64,000 nucleotides of DNA, from NCBI GenBank assembly GCA_012295275.1, contig CM022665.1, forward strand, positions 5,872,901-5,936,900. Reading direction: 5' to 3'. The notes below the pieces were generated by a model that saw only the letters and a program-made list of their open reading frames with translations, was not told where the DNA came from and made no database searches. The DNA comes from Chrysomallon squamiferum. Taxonomy: Eukaryota; Mollusca; Gastropoda; Neomphalida; Peltospiridae. Positions 29,049 through 47,291 of this stretch are shown piece after piece. Position numbers and translations under genes: made by a program. Every line of letters begins with the position of its first letter. The stretch's first letter is position 1.

Positions 29049-31087
29049 CAAACCACTTCTGACTCTAATGCACAGTGAAACAGAACACATTTAATAGTGT
29101 TATAGGAATTCCTCAAATTATTGAAATTTGTGCTGTTACACAATCCTTGTAATTAAGTTCTGTTCCAGTTTCTGGTCAGAATATTTTAAAGTGCAAATAG
29201 CCGAAACACCTGTTTTCAGCATTTTTTAGAAATTAAATTAATATTAAATAATACTTAAAATTGAATAGGATATTTATGCATATTTACTGCTAATACTTGT
29301 TTTATTTAAAGTAATGATAAATAAAGGTTTATCATAGGTTTTTTTTTTTTTTTTTTTTTATTTATTTATTATATTGGATTTGAAGTTGTCTAAATACTGC
29401 TCATTCAAAAAAAAAATCTTTTTTTCTTTGGTACACATAACACAGAGTTAAAAACAGACCAGCTGAAATAACTTAATTGAGAAAATATAACTGAAACGTT
29501 GTCATCTTTGAAAATAAAAGTAATACTGGTTTAGAATGAAACAGCTAACAAAGTAGGTTATTATTATTATTACAACAACAATAACAACAACAACAACAAC
29601 AATAACAAAAATTTAAAAATTAAAATTTATAATATTAGGAGTTAAATAAATTTATTAATAGCTTACTTTCCAAATTATGTTGATATTTCGATATGTAAAT
29701 TCAGTTGTCTTTGGACTATTATTGTGTCACATTTAATTTTTTTTAAATTAACCCATTAGTTATTTTTGAATGTTTTGTAACAAGGATTAAAATGCAAATA
29801 CTTTCTCTGTTTACCTACTAAAATAACAAAAGTTTTTCCAACAAAAAAAAATAATAATAATGCTGAAAGAAGACATACAGATCAACATGAGTAAAGTAGC
29901 ACTAAATAAGTAGCACTATAAACTAAACAAGGCACACTTTTTTAAAACACTGTCTCATGTAAAGCACTCTTTGGTATAATGATCTTGTTTATATAAAACT
30001 AATAAATACAATATTAAAATGACTAATATATATATTATATATATGAACATATGTATAAAATATCTAGTTTATGCACACTGTATAATGAATTTTGTTCTGG
30101 TTAACTGAAAATCACAGTAACTTTAGTGAATCATATGATATAATATATATTTATGACACAAATTTTAATATAATAAAATATTCTGATAATGCAACTGTTG
30201 AGACTGATTAAGAAAATACACTAACCTTGAATAGACTGACATGGTTATTGCTAACAAACATAATAAACTAGTAAATTGTAAGCATTATAAATATATCTTA
30301 AGATAGATAAACAATGTTAGTTTTATCAAAAATTAAGTTTAAGAAATGGTTAAAATAATAAATAAATAGAAAATAAATAAAAATAAACAAATATGGCAAG
30401 AGATACATGTAATTGCAAAAACTAGGCCATTTTATAAAAATGGTCTATAAAAGAAAGAATTAAAGCAAAAACCACTTCTAATAAATGTCACAACTGAAAA
30501 AGCAGTTCATCTTTGGCAGTAAGAATAAATATAAAATGGGGTAAGAATATTTTATGCAGACAATAATCTGATAACAAATGTTAATATATATATATACACA
30601 TATATATACAGAGAGACAGTAACTGGTTACTGTCTTAAGATATCATGCAAAGGTTGGAATGCTGAGTGCAGTGAGGCTCTGCTGAGCTGCAATCACCATT
30701 CAACCTGAGCAGGCTGAAGAGAGTAACCAGATATTCCTTGTATCCTCCAACCCTAAATTAGCAGTAGATTCATGTATATTGATTTTGTTGCAAAAACTAA
30801 CAATAAATTACTTGTTATATTTTAAATGAAAACCATTTTTCGAAATAATCTTTTAAGAATTAAACTCTAAAGAAGTAACTTTGAACAATATGTATTAGTA
30901 AATATGTGATGTATTGAGTAAAAATAGTTCAAGCCAAAAAGCTGTGTTTTTGGTCATCATATCTTCCCACTATATATAGTGACCACAGGAGATATATAAA
31001 TGTATTGTTTACCTTATCTCAAACTCTGTGCTAAAGGTTTTGTTGTCTTTAATAATTATATAAAAATGACAGAATAATATAAATCAC

Positions 31088-33161
31088 TTAAATGGATTTT
31101 TTCAACCAAGTTAATGAATTTTTTATTAACCTTAGTTTGGGCTTCTCATCCTTTTTATCCCCTGTTATTTGAGGAGGTGGTGGTGGTGGTGGTGGTGGTG
31201 GTGGTGATGGAACATGTGGTGTAGTCACTGGCTGAGTTGATGTGGTTGTATCATTTCTAGCTGATTTTTCACACCTATCTGGTAATGATGTTTCCTCTAA
31301 TGAAACACCCATAATCTTCTTAATCTAAAATGCAACATATAACATATCTGAATGATTTAAGGACAGTATTCATTTCTTTGGATAATTTATAAAAATGTTC
31401 TGTGCAAATTCAAACTATAAATCTAAATGACACTAGTGTTTACATTTTTGAAAAAAAACACTGATAGTTTTGTTTTCATGATAATGCTTTTTTTTTTTTT
31501 TTCTATTTTACTGTCATCTTATTATTACTAAGGAATATTACAGAACACAAATATTAAAAAAAAGAAAAAAAAAGTGAACATCAAGATGATTCATTATTAA
31601 TCAGAAACAACTAACAATATATTTATAGTGACATGAAAAGTAACTTACAAAATTATCTGAAAGTCTGTGTGCGTTTGCTCCCAGTGTCAAAACTGGAGAA
31701 GATAACTGATAGCCAAGATGTTCATAAAACTCTTGTTTGTCAACAGTACTCAGAAACACTGTGTTAAATCCAAGTCTGAAAATGTGGAATAAAGCAAACT
31801 ACAAAAATGTTTTAATATATATACCTTTGTACAAGAAAAAATATTTTAAAAATAATTTAATCATTACAGTTTCTGTCTACAGCTTTCATTTGTGACACCA
31901 AAATTTACAATTTATAAAGTTGATTGCAATAATCATTTAAAGCTGTTATTATTATTTATTAATATTAATACTGAGTTTGACTCTAAAACATCAAACACAG
32001 TTGTAATGCAATGGGAAACAATGTCAAAATCAATTAATGTAGGTTCATTCACTGACCTATCATATTACAGGGTAAACATCTAAATGACAAGCTGAAACAA
32101 ATTTACATTTTTAAAATTTGTTTTAATAATCACAGGAAAATATATTACTCTCAAGACCAAGAATCATTAAGATTCAATTTTTTACCCTTTAACATAGTCT
32201 TCTGTAAGCTCCATAAGTTTTCTGCCATATCCTTTCCCTCTCAAACTTTTATCCACAACAACTGAAAAGAAACGATAATAAAGATCTAACTATATAACTG
32301 AACTGTATTATTTTATATGTATACTTTATTAATAACTGTGTTGTTTTGTTTTCGGTTTTTTTGGTTGTTTTTCTGATTTTGTTTTTTTAAATTTGTCCAG
32401 ATCTCTTTCTACTGTGTAATGATTAAACTAATAATCTACAAGACTTTTAAAATGAGAAGTTTATGCTGTTTCTGACTACAACCTGATATCTGATAAATCC
32501 CAAGTAAACAAATTGATAAGCATAAATCATAAAACTTGATATTCAACAGGAAATGCAGATCAAAAAGAAAACAAAAATCAATTTTCCAACTACCTGATTC
32601 AATAAGACAGGCATTTTGAATACCATGAACCTGCAAGATTCGACTGTGTCCAATAACTTTGTTATTCAGCAGAAGAATTAGACTGCATGGTAAATTATCA
32701 CATGATTTCTCCAAACTATAGATTCTGTAATTAAAATCACATAGAACATTACTAAAATACTAATGCTAAATACTAAATTAAAAAAGATAATAGTAATGCT
32801 TTCGGTTTAGATACTGATATTTATAATTTTGTTTGCAAACTCAATACTGTAAAGTGTAATTCAAAAACAAAATCTAGTATCTTTATGACTGACAATACTA
32901 CTCTGTAATTTAACTGGTCAACGTATTTTATACTTGGCTATTAATGATGATATGATGAAACAACATAACTTTTTTTTAAAAAGATAAATAACAATAAAAA
33001 TAAAATATATATGAACTGTCATAAATTCACTGACCACACCCCCTAGATCTATGACCAATTTACCTTGCAGCTTTACTTCTTGGCCACTCGGCATTTAGAA
33101 TGGCTGCACATTCATCTAAACTTTCTAAGTGACGATGAAGAGGAATCAAAACTAATTCCAT
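31088..33161 (-). CDS. NAA80: N-alpha-acetyltransferase 80 (actin N-terminal acetyltransferase, NatH)
   Basis: NAA80 acetylates the processed N-terminus of actin in the cytosol. Five exons: 33161-33064, 32724-32594, 32261-32186, 31775-31649 and 31324-31088, giving 222 residues in consistent phase. The GNAT fold shows LDECAAILNAEWPRSKAAR (close to the vertebrate ECADLINDQWPRS-type start), the acetyl-CoA loop RGKGYG (Arg84-Gly89), and QEFYEHLGYQL near residues 116-126. A proline-rich C-terminal segment with 11 consecutive prolines (about 185-195) corresponds to the family's profilin-binding region, and the protein ends in SLTWLKKSI. It lacks the long N-terminal extension of human NAA80. The gene is divergent from ARMT1, 342 bp away. 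Confidence 0.92.
31172..31206 (-). repeat. (CCA)n trinucleotide repeat coding poly-proline in NAA80
   Basis: GGT/TGG repeats on the plus strand encode the Pro run of NAA80 on the minus strand. Confidence 0.9.
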
Positions 33162-33503
33162 CTAGCATTGTCTCGTGATCACGGTGTTAAATCTTGAAAA
33201 ACTGCAGATTTCTCCTACAAGTTGGAGCTATTTGTTGACAGAAAACGTATTTCATTTAGGGGAGATAAATCGCGAGTTAAACTGTGGAACATAATAATGT
33301 TAAATGGTGCATGGAACGAGGATTGTTATTAATCTTTAAAATTTATTAGACACGTTTCAAACCATTTTGTGTAACAACTATATATTTTCAAAGAATATCA
33401 ATTATCCAAATTCTGATAGAAAAATTCCGGTAAACATTATGTATAAATTAACATAAAATTCCGTAATGTGTAACAACTGACTTTCAATTTTCACTTTTTA
33501 AAA
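33162..33503. promoter_or_regulatory. bidirectional promoter NAA80 / ARMT1
   Basis: The 342 bp between the two start codons hold AGGGGAGATAAA at 33258-33269, a motif also seen in the KPTN/PNO1 promoter and upstream of the carrier gene. A CGCGAG lies next to it. No TATA box is obvious. The short spacing implies a shared promoter. Confidence 0.6.
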
Positions 33504-36500
33504 ATGGATAAGCTGTTTGGCAAAAGTAGAATGAAAATACCCGAACCTCTTTCAGCAAAATACGAAGAGTAAGGAAATTATTGTTTTATTTCGTTTTCTG
33601 TATATGTAGTTTTCTTTTAGTTTGAATTAATAACAGTAACCTTGGTTCGAATTAAGACGATAGTTGGAAAAGGGGGCGTGCCGAAATCTAGTACTGGCTC
33701 TTGCCGTGTTTTCTGTTGGTAGTTAGTAATTTTTTAACAGTTAAAAATAATTCCCGATATTCAGCTCTCTCCCACAGCAGAGTCGTCTATGAAATACTGA
33801 CTGTTGACACTTCCTGAAAATCAGAAAAAAACAATTTAAATTTAGTCTCATTTGTGAGACATATTTAAAATGAATAACAGTAATTGCTACCCGGTTCCCA
33901 GTATTCATTATAATTTTTATACTGGGCAAAAATACCCACGTGAACAGTTGCCATTTCAAGAATTGGTTTGGATAGGGCAGTTATGTAAGTTTTCTTGATT
34001 GGACAGACTTTCCATTTTTAGCTTATACAAAAAAAAAAAAACAAACAAAACAAATATGATAGTCTTGGTGTGCGAAAAATCAACGGCATTTATTTGTGTA
34101 TATATTATTTTTTTAAAAGTAATGTTCCCAAACGATGATTAAGATTATTACATTTGGAATAAACATTTAAAATGTGTATTTATTTATTTTGTGTATAGAT
34201 CTTTTGCATACAAGACCATAAGAGATCGACTGCCTGTGATTGTCTCATCTGTTGCTGATACACTGTATCGTAACAAGAAGGAAATATCTGAACAGTATGG
34301 ACAGGTTAGTAATTATCAGTCATGTAGATATGTTACTTCAGAGACACTGATTTTAATTTCCTCCTTTGTTTAAAATCAGACCTGCAATACATCTGGAAGT
34401 ATTGTTTTCTTTTTCTGGAAATGATAATATATATATTGCAGAGGCATATCTAGTGTTTGACAAAGAGATGTAACCATTACTGTGTATAATCTGGATATTT
34501 GTATCCACTGCTAATACATATTAGGTGATAAAATGGTGCTTTATTTTAATAAATTAATTTACTACATTAATAAATAATTACAAATATTATTCCTTTGTAG
34601 GATTTTAAAATTATTTAAAATAAACTACTAGATTATAAGGCAGTAAATTATTACATATATATTTACAAATATTTTTGGTAAAAAGTGAATTAATATTTTT
34701 GCAGACAGCAGCTGAAGAACTGAAGATAATTATAGGGTTTATGTCAAAATTACGCCATGAAATTTCCACAGACAAACCTGTTCTTCCACTCACTGATAAA
34801 AATAGTGATACAGCCCTATGGAACCATTATCTGGAAGAGGTCACTAAGAAAGAGGGTCATGTCCCAACTTGGTTTTCCTCTGCATGGCTTTACCTAGAAT
34901 GTTACATGTACCGCAGAGTACAAGAAGCTGTCTCACTGAGGTAAATCAGTTTTGTTGTAATATTATATAAACTATAACATCAGTTTGAAGTTAGTTGTCA
35001 GATAAATGTTTTTTTTTTTTTTTTCTATAAGATTATATGAAAAACTTTGTGTTAATCTTTTTGGATTGACAGGGAAGGAAATAGTTTTGCATGGATATCT
35101 TCCCATACAATGGAAATTCCGTAATAAACTAGTTATTGTGTACTGGATGAAAGAGAAACTGCTAAATGGATGCTACCAGGATGTGGTGTTTCTATAGCCT
35201 ATCATACCACAGATCAAGACTCCACCAATGTCAGAACCCAATTCTCCCAAAATATTCAAAAAATGGTTATAAAATTAAATAGTGTTTTTTTTTTTTTCAC
35301 AAATTTGGATATACACACACATAATAATGTGATGGTATTACAGTTATTCTTATTGTTAATCATATTTTATTGTATTTGTCCTTAATATTTTGCAGTACCA
35401 CTTTACAGAATATTGATGTGTTTGAGAAACAGAAAAAAAGTGCCTACCTCTCTTCTGATGGTGCAATCACCACACTACTGACTTACCTAATGACTGTTGT
35501 TGAGAAATGTAAAACTGTTACAGAAAATGACCTTCAGAGTCTGTTTACTCAATTTGTTCAGGTCAGTAAGAAAGATTCAAATGTAGGAAATAAAATAAAA
35601 TGTCATTCAGGTAAAAAATAACAGATAAATTATTTTAATTTCATAATTTCAGTATAAACATAACATATTATTAATGTGCTACTATTAGATATATTGAATT
35701 CTAATCATTTCAATACAGATATCAGTTAAGTTACTAGATTGGTATTCAGTTAGTACCAATTATTTTTCCTTTACATTTTTTTTTTTTTTTTTTTTGTTGT
35801 TTTTGGATAAAATAAATATAAAACAATTTATGAGTTATCATCTAATTTATAATTACTTTTTTACTCTCAAAATGTAGGTAGCCTTATGGGGTAACAGGTG
35901 TGATTTATCAATATCAGCAGGGTTAGAGAATGCACAGAAAGAATGTGTTTTGGAGAAACTGGAGAGTTTGTTTCCTAATATCCTTATCAATGAATCTGAT
36001 CAGGCCTGGAAGTCACTGAGGAAGACCATTTCATCAAGAGGATCGCTAGGAAAGGTCGACATAGCTTTGGATAATGCTGGCTTTGAACTGGTTGGTGATT
36101 TATGTCTTGCTGAATTTCTTCTTGCTGCAAACCTTGCTTCTTCTATACACTTCCATGCAAAAGCAATTCCATGGTTTGTTTCCGATGTAACAAAGAATGA
36201 TTTTAACTGGACTTTGCAGACTATGTGTGCAACCAATCATTTAGCGATTTCCAGGTTTGGTGCTAAGTGGAAAGACCGACTGCAGAATGGGAGTTGGGTA
36301 TTTCATGCAGATGGTTTTTGGACAACACCGTTTGATTACAGTGTAATGGCATCAAAGGCTGCTAAACTTCATCAACAACTCAGGCATTCTGATCTTATTT
36401 TCTTCAAGGGAGACCTGCATTATAGAAAATTGGTTGGAGACCTCAACTGGAATCCAACAACACCTTTCAGTACCAGTCTTCGTGGTTTTTCACCTGCACC

Positions 36501-36645
36501 ATTACTTGCTCTTCGAGCCATCAAAGCTGATGTTGTGACAGGGTTAGAACAGGGTCAAGCTGAGAAAATTACAGCCGAAGACAAGGACTGGATGACTGAT
36601 GGCAAATGGGCAGTCATCTCTTTTCATGAACCCAAACACTTGTGA
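33504..36645 (+). CDS. ARMT1: damage-control phosphatase / protein-glutamate O-methyltransferase ARMT1 (DUF89)
   Basis: ARMT1 is a metal-dependent DUF89-fold enzyme, reported as a sugar-phosphate phosphatase and as a PCNA carboxyl methyltransferase. Five exons: 33504-33568, 34199-34304, 34705-34940, 35396-35561 and 35878-36645, giving 446 residues against 441 in human. The N-terminal helical part has SFAYKTIRDRLP, LLPLTDK-like and WLYLECYMYRR segments. The DUF89 core has VALWGNRCDLSIS, LDNAGFELVGD (Asp256-Asn257), AIPWFVSDV (Asp294), LIFFKGDLHYRKL (Asp370 loop) and LRAIKADV, so the expected metal and substrate residues are present. The sequence at 35012-35270 in intron 3 is not part of the conserved protein. 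The gene is divergent from NAA80 and convergent with KPTN. Confidence 0.95.
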
Positions 36646-36710
36646 TGCTTAATTTATCACACCTTAATTCCACTCTGTGATAGAAAACACTTTGTGATGA
36701 TTTTACATAA

Positions 36711-36716
36711 AATAAA
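36711..36716 (+). terminator. candidate poly(A) signal of ARMT1
   Basis: AATAAA 66 nt after the ARMT1 stop. A second copy lies near 36816. Confidence 0.5.
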
Positions 36717-37215
36717 TTATTTAGAAATTCTACAAACCTTAAAAAAATTGTACTGCTTCTGTTCTATTAAACAAATCTATGTTAAAAATGTTACCCTATA
36801 ATGCAGGCCTTTCTAAATAAAGTTAAATACCTCTTAGTGTAAAGAACAGTTTTTATGTTTTTGGTTTGTTTTTGATTAGTTAAACCCTGGATTGTTATTC
36901 TGAATTGAAATAGAAAAACTAAATTTTTAACAGATACAAAATTACTGACAACACTGATGTAGTGTATTATAAAACTAATGAGATACTTGATGTTGAAAAC
37001 ATGAATCTAAGCATTTGACTATTTAAATTTTATAATTATAATTCATTTACCAATAAATTTTAAACTGAATTTAGTGTTCAAAAATTTATGAAAACAAATA
37101 TAAAAGTATTTTAAAAATTAATAATTTTTCTTATCAAAAATAAAATATAGTAATTGTGTAAATTGATTCTTAATACTATAATAGTGAAATACTTCTTAAC
37201 ATTCTTTGATTTTCT
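36717..37215. other. tail-to-tail spacer ARMT1 / KPTN
   Basis: AT-rich spacer between the two converging transcription units. I see nothing else in it. Confidence 0.5.
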
Positions 37216-37221
37216 TTTATT
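37216..37221 (-). terminator. candidate poly(A) signal of KPTN
   Basis: AATAAA on the minus strand about 170 nt past the KPTN stop. Confidence 0.45.
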
Positions 37222-37307
37222 GACAATTACAGTATGAAATATTTTTCACAAATGTCACAGTTTTTCTTAGAAAATGATTTTAAAAATACTTCCATAATGA
37301 TATAATG

Positions 37308-37343
<36 letters not shown>

Positions 37344-37392
37344 TATTAAAATATAAAAATAGCAATTGAACATGAAACAAAATCTGGAGATA

Positions 37393-43789
<6,397 letters not shown>

Positions 43790-43893
43790 TTGTTCTTATA
43801 TTTATTTTTGGGGTTAAATCAGTTATCTCCCTTGAAATGTTAAATTTACTCTTCTCCGAAAAAAGAACTGTTTCCTCTTGCAACACGTGAAAA
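43790..43893. promoter_or_regulatory. bidirectional promoter KPTN / PNO1
   Basis: Only 104 bp separate the KPTN and PNO1 start codons. The space holds AAGGGAGATAACT on the minus strand (43821-43833) and an E-box CACGTG (43884-43889) ending 4 nt before the PNO1 ATG. 5' UTRs must be very short, or the transcripts overlap. Confidence 0.7.
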
Positions 43894-46800
43894 ATGGAAG
43901 ACGCAGAAGTAAATAATTCGGAAAACAAGGTGATAGTTTCGAAAAAGGAAGATGAATTTGTTTTGGCGAAAACAAAATCCAGAAAAAGAAAGCATACGAC
44001 AGATTCATCCAAAATGGATACATCAGAAAGTGAAATAAAGAGACCAAACTTTCCGCCTATCAGTGCTGAAAACTTGTTGGTGAGCTTTCAGTTTCATAAA
44101 TTATTATTGTAATAATTACTGCTATACTTGCACATATGTTAAGGTAAACAACTGAAAAATTTATTTTCATCAGTACACTGACATGAATGTAATTTTTTAA
44201 TTATTATTTGTATACTAATGTAGTCCAGAGGTTCTGGTAATGAATATTAATTATTTAATTTATTATGAAAAAAACTGTCAAAACCCGTATTATGAAATTT
44301 TCAGTCTTATATAATATATTAATACAATTCTTTTAATTGTAATGTATTCACAGTTTCTTTATAAACTGATTACCATTTAAATGATTTATTTTTGTTTTTT
44401 GTTCGTTATCCATTATCATCAGAAAAAAACTCAGGAAAATAATTTTAATAATATTTTATAGATTAATAAATATTCAACCCTTGGACATTTATGATTTAAC
44501 TTTGACACGTAATCAATTGATGTAATTTGTTGTATTTTAGGGTGGCAGATCAGAATTAAGAAAAATTCCAGTACCATCACACAGATACACACCATTAAAG
44601 GAGAACTGGATGAAGATATTTAGTCCAGTTGTTGAGCACTTACATCTGCAAATAAGGTTCAATTTGAAAACTAGGAATGTGGAAATAAAGGTAAGTGCAA
44701 AATTTAATAATAGTAACTGCACATTTAGTTTCTATAAATATATATATTTGTTCCAAGTCACGCCCATAAATAAATGCGTAATTTATATATCTTGATATAA
44801 AATAAAATGTTAAATTGACTTTTTTTTTATATTTTACGTTTTGTTATCATTAAACTTACTAAATAACTAATTTAAATGATGTTTTGTTAAGCATAGAAAA
44901 AAATCTTTAATATGTTCTTCACTACTCTGAATTTGAAATAGTGCTTGTTTATTATTTCAGACATGCAAAGACACAACAGATATTGGAGCACTGCAAAAAG
45001 CAGCTGATTTTGTCAAAGCATTTACCTTAGGATTTGAAGTTGATGTAAGTTAAATCCTTATATTGTTTTCATGATATAACTGTTATATCTCAAACATACT
45101 GGTAAATATTTTGGTTACAATAATTTAAATGAAAAAGAAAAAATCTTTCTTTTGCAAGTAAAAAGTTAAATTGTCATTTTAATTTTTAGAATCACCCTCC
45201 AGGGCATGAGCAAGATTAAATCAGTCTCAATTGACCATATCTAGCCATATATATGGCTAGATATGGCCATTTAAGTTCTGAAGTAAATATTCTGTTTTTG
45301 ATATTTCTTGTGAAAGACAATTGTTGTGATACATTATTGGTCTACCTAAACATTTAAATAAATGCATAGTTTAATGTTTACCTAATACAGTGATAGTTAC
45401 AAATGTATTTAAAATCTTTTTTTAATCAGGCATGAATTTATTTTATTTTATTTTTCTTTTACTTTAAATGCATCTGATATTTTATAAAAAGAATAATTAT
45501 CTCTAATCAACAGGATGCTTTAGCTTTGGTTCGGCTTGATGACCTTTACCTTGAATCATTTAATGTCACAGATGGTAAGTTACGATATATCAGTGTAAGA
45601 ATGTACTGACAATGAAGAAGAATGATTGATAAATACAATGGAACCTTGGGTTATGAACTTAATTCATTCCAGAACTCAGTTCATAAACCGAAGCAATGTC
45701 AAACACTCGAATGCCATTCTCGTGTTTTGCAATTATTTCTTCCTTAAAGTCTGCTATGATATACTTTCTACCAGCATTATCGCTTTCACTTTTTGTTTTC
45801 TTGGGCACCATATTGGAATGGGTATAATAAAAAATATACACATAAAAGCAGCAACACTTTAAAAAATGCAAGAGCACAAACTCAGTGCAAAAGCTGTTGA
45901 ACTGCACCTGCGTATCGAAGACTAAAGGCCCTAATTCATGATATATATTTGCTGTAGGGCATGCCTATAATCCTTATTTTGACCTTGGTTTTTACTTAAG
46001 CATCTATTCTTATCTTTACTAGATGTTGTTAAAACCAATGTCAAAAGAAAGCTTGTCATGGCATGTCGCTGTAGTTTGTAATTCAGGACATTATTTGTAA
46101 ATGGAAACAAAAATTGCCCAAGCTCACAGTTCGTAATCTGATTTATTCATGCTTCAAAGCATTTGTAACCTGAGGTTCCACTGTATGACATTTAGTTGTT
46201 TTATGTGATTTATTTTCTAACAGTTAAAGCATTATGGGCAGTTCCAATCCAGCTGAGCTGGAACATCAATTTTTAAATTATTTTCTTTACAATAGTCATC
46301 TAAATTGTTATTATTAATAAATGGTTTTGGGATTTTTTTTTTATTTGTATGAACAATAAATTTGGTTAAACAAATTTTTACAAATTTTTATTTCATTGTA
46401 GTGAAACCATTGAAGGGAGACCATTTATCCAGAGCAATAGGAAGAATAGCAGGAAAAAATGGCAAAACAAAATTTACAATAGAAAATGTCACAAAAACTA
46501 GAATTGTTCTAGCAGACAGGTAAATAATTGTCTCTTGATAATGAATTTTTCAATTTACTGAATATATCAGTGTATTTCTTATTTCTAATATTTTGTCATT
46601 TTTAATGAATTGTTCATGATGTATTACCAAATTTTGTTTTAATTTCAGTAAAGTGAACATCCTTGGATCTTATCAAAACATCCAGGTTGCCAGAACTGCT
46701 ATTTGTAACTTGATATTAGGTATGCCATATCATTGAATATCTGTAGTGCATTCTATTTAAAACTTTGAAATTAATATTCATTCTTCTGATAACTTTAAAA

Positions 46801-47103
46801 CACACTAATATTACAATTTAAAGAAAAAGGTTTTCCTTGTTTAAAGCTCATTATCCACATTGTCAATTAACATCAGATTGTTTTAACTGCAACATATACA
46901 AAATAATACTGCCAGACACTTCCGCTTTGATGCACTTGTGTAATAACCCAGTTTTTGCCTAATTGATTTTAAATGTGTTTTAAGGACATTGAACAGATTT
47001 TGTCTTCATATTTTTGTCTTTTTTTTTTCTTTCAGGAAGCCCACCTTCAAAAGTTTATGGTCAGATGCGGACAGTTGCTGCAAGAAGTGCTGAAAGATTT
47101 TAG
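43894..47103 (+). CDS. PNO1: RNA-binding protein PNO1 (40S ribosome assembly, KH domain)
   Basis: PNO1/Dim2 binds the 3' end region of pre-18S rRNA in nucleolar and cytoplasmic pre-40S particles. Seven exons: 43894-44079, 44541-44690, 44961-45044, 45514-45574, 46402-46519, 46649-46719 and 47036-47103, giving 245 residues (human 252). The variable acidic/basic N-terminus ends in [14 protein letters not shown]. The conserved part begins [20 protein letters not shown] and runs through [32 protein letters not shown], and the KH core [20 protein letters not shown] with GxxG at Gly178-Gly181. It ends [20 protein letters not shown]. Intron 3 has a 32-bp palindrome and intron 4 a pogo-like transposon relic. 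The gene is divergent from KPTN and convergent with KAT5. Confidence 0.96.
45235..45266. repeat. perfect 32-bp palindrome
   Basis: Each half reads CCATATCTAGCCATAT in from its end, and the two halves are exact reverse complements with no spacer. It lies in PNO1 intron 3. Confidence 0.9.
45636..46183 (-). mobile_element. pogo/Tigger-type element in PNO1 intron 4
   Basis: The left end CAATGGAACCTTGGGTTATG and inverted right end CAGTGGAACCTCAGGTTACA are flanked by TA (45634-45635 and 46184-46185), as expected for pogo-group Tc1/mariner elements. The element is 548 bp and contains the start of a transposase on the minus strand (45811 downwards). An internal deletion must have removed most of the coding part. 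Confidence 0.8.
45659..45811 (-). pseudogene. truncated Tigger/CENP-B-type transposase start
   Basis: From an ATG at 45811 the minus strand reads [17 protein letters not shown] and then [19 protein letters not shown]. This resembles the N-terminal helix-turn-helix (CENP-B/pogo DNA-binding) region of Tigger transposases. About 50 residues remain and then the frame runs into the terminal repeat. It is not a functional gene. Confidence 0.7.
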
Positions 47104-47285
47104 TGTTAATAAATTTTGTATATATCGCATAAATGTGACTCTGTTTTGATAAAAATTTACTTTATTCTTGGCCAATTAAAGAATGATTATAGATGTTCTA
47201 TCTTTACTACACGTGGTATTTCAAAATGGAAAAAATGACCAGGATAGAATGAGCAACTTTTCTAAATTCATTATAAATATTTACA

Positions 47286-47291
47286 AATAAA
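47286..47291 (+). terminator. candidate poly(A) signal of PNO1
   Basis: AATAAA about 180 nt past the PNO1 stop. An ATTAAA also lies at about 47176. Confidence 0.4.

Larger units (their letters stand above)
26889..31087. other. tail-to-tail region between CHAC2 and NAA80
   Basis: The 3' ends of CHAC2(+) and NAA80(-) converge here. The sequence is very AT-rich and includes the 3' UTRs of both genes. I see a probable MITE at 28605-29048, poly-T at about 29340-29360, a GTT/AAC-type tract at about 29571-29606 and short AT runs near 30030 and 30580. No coding exon is supported. Confidence 0.6.
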
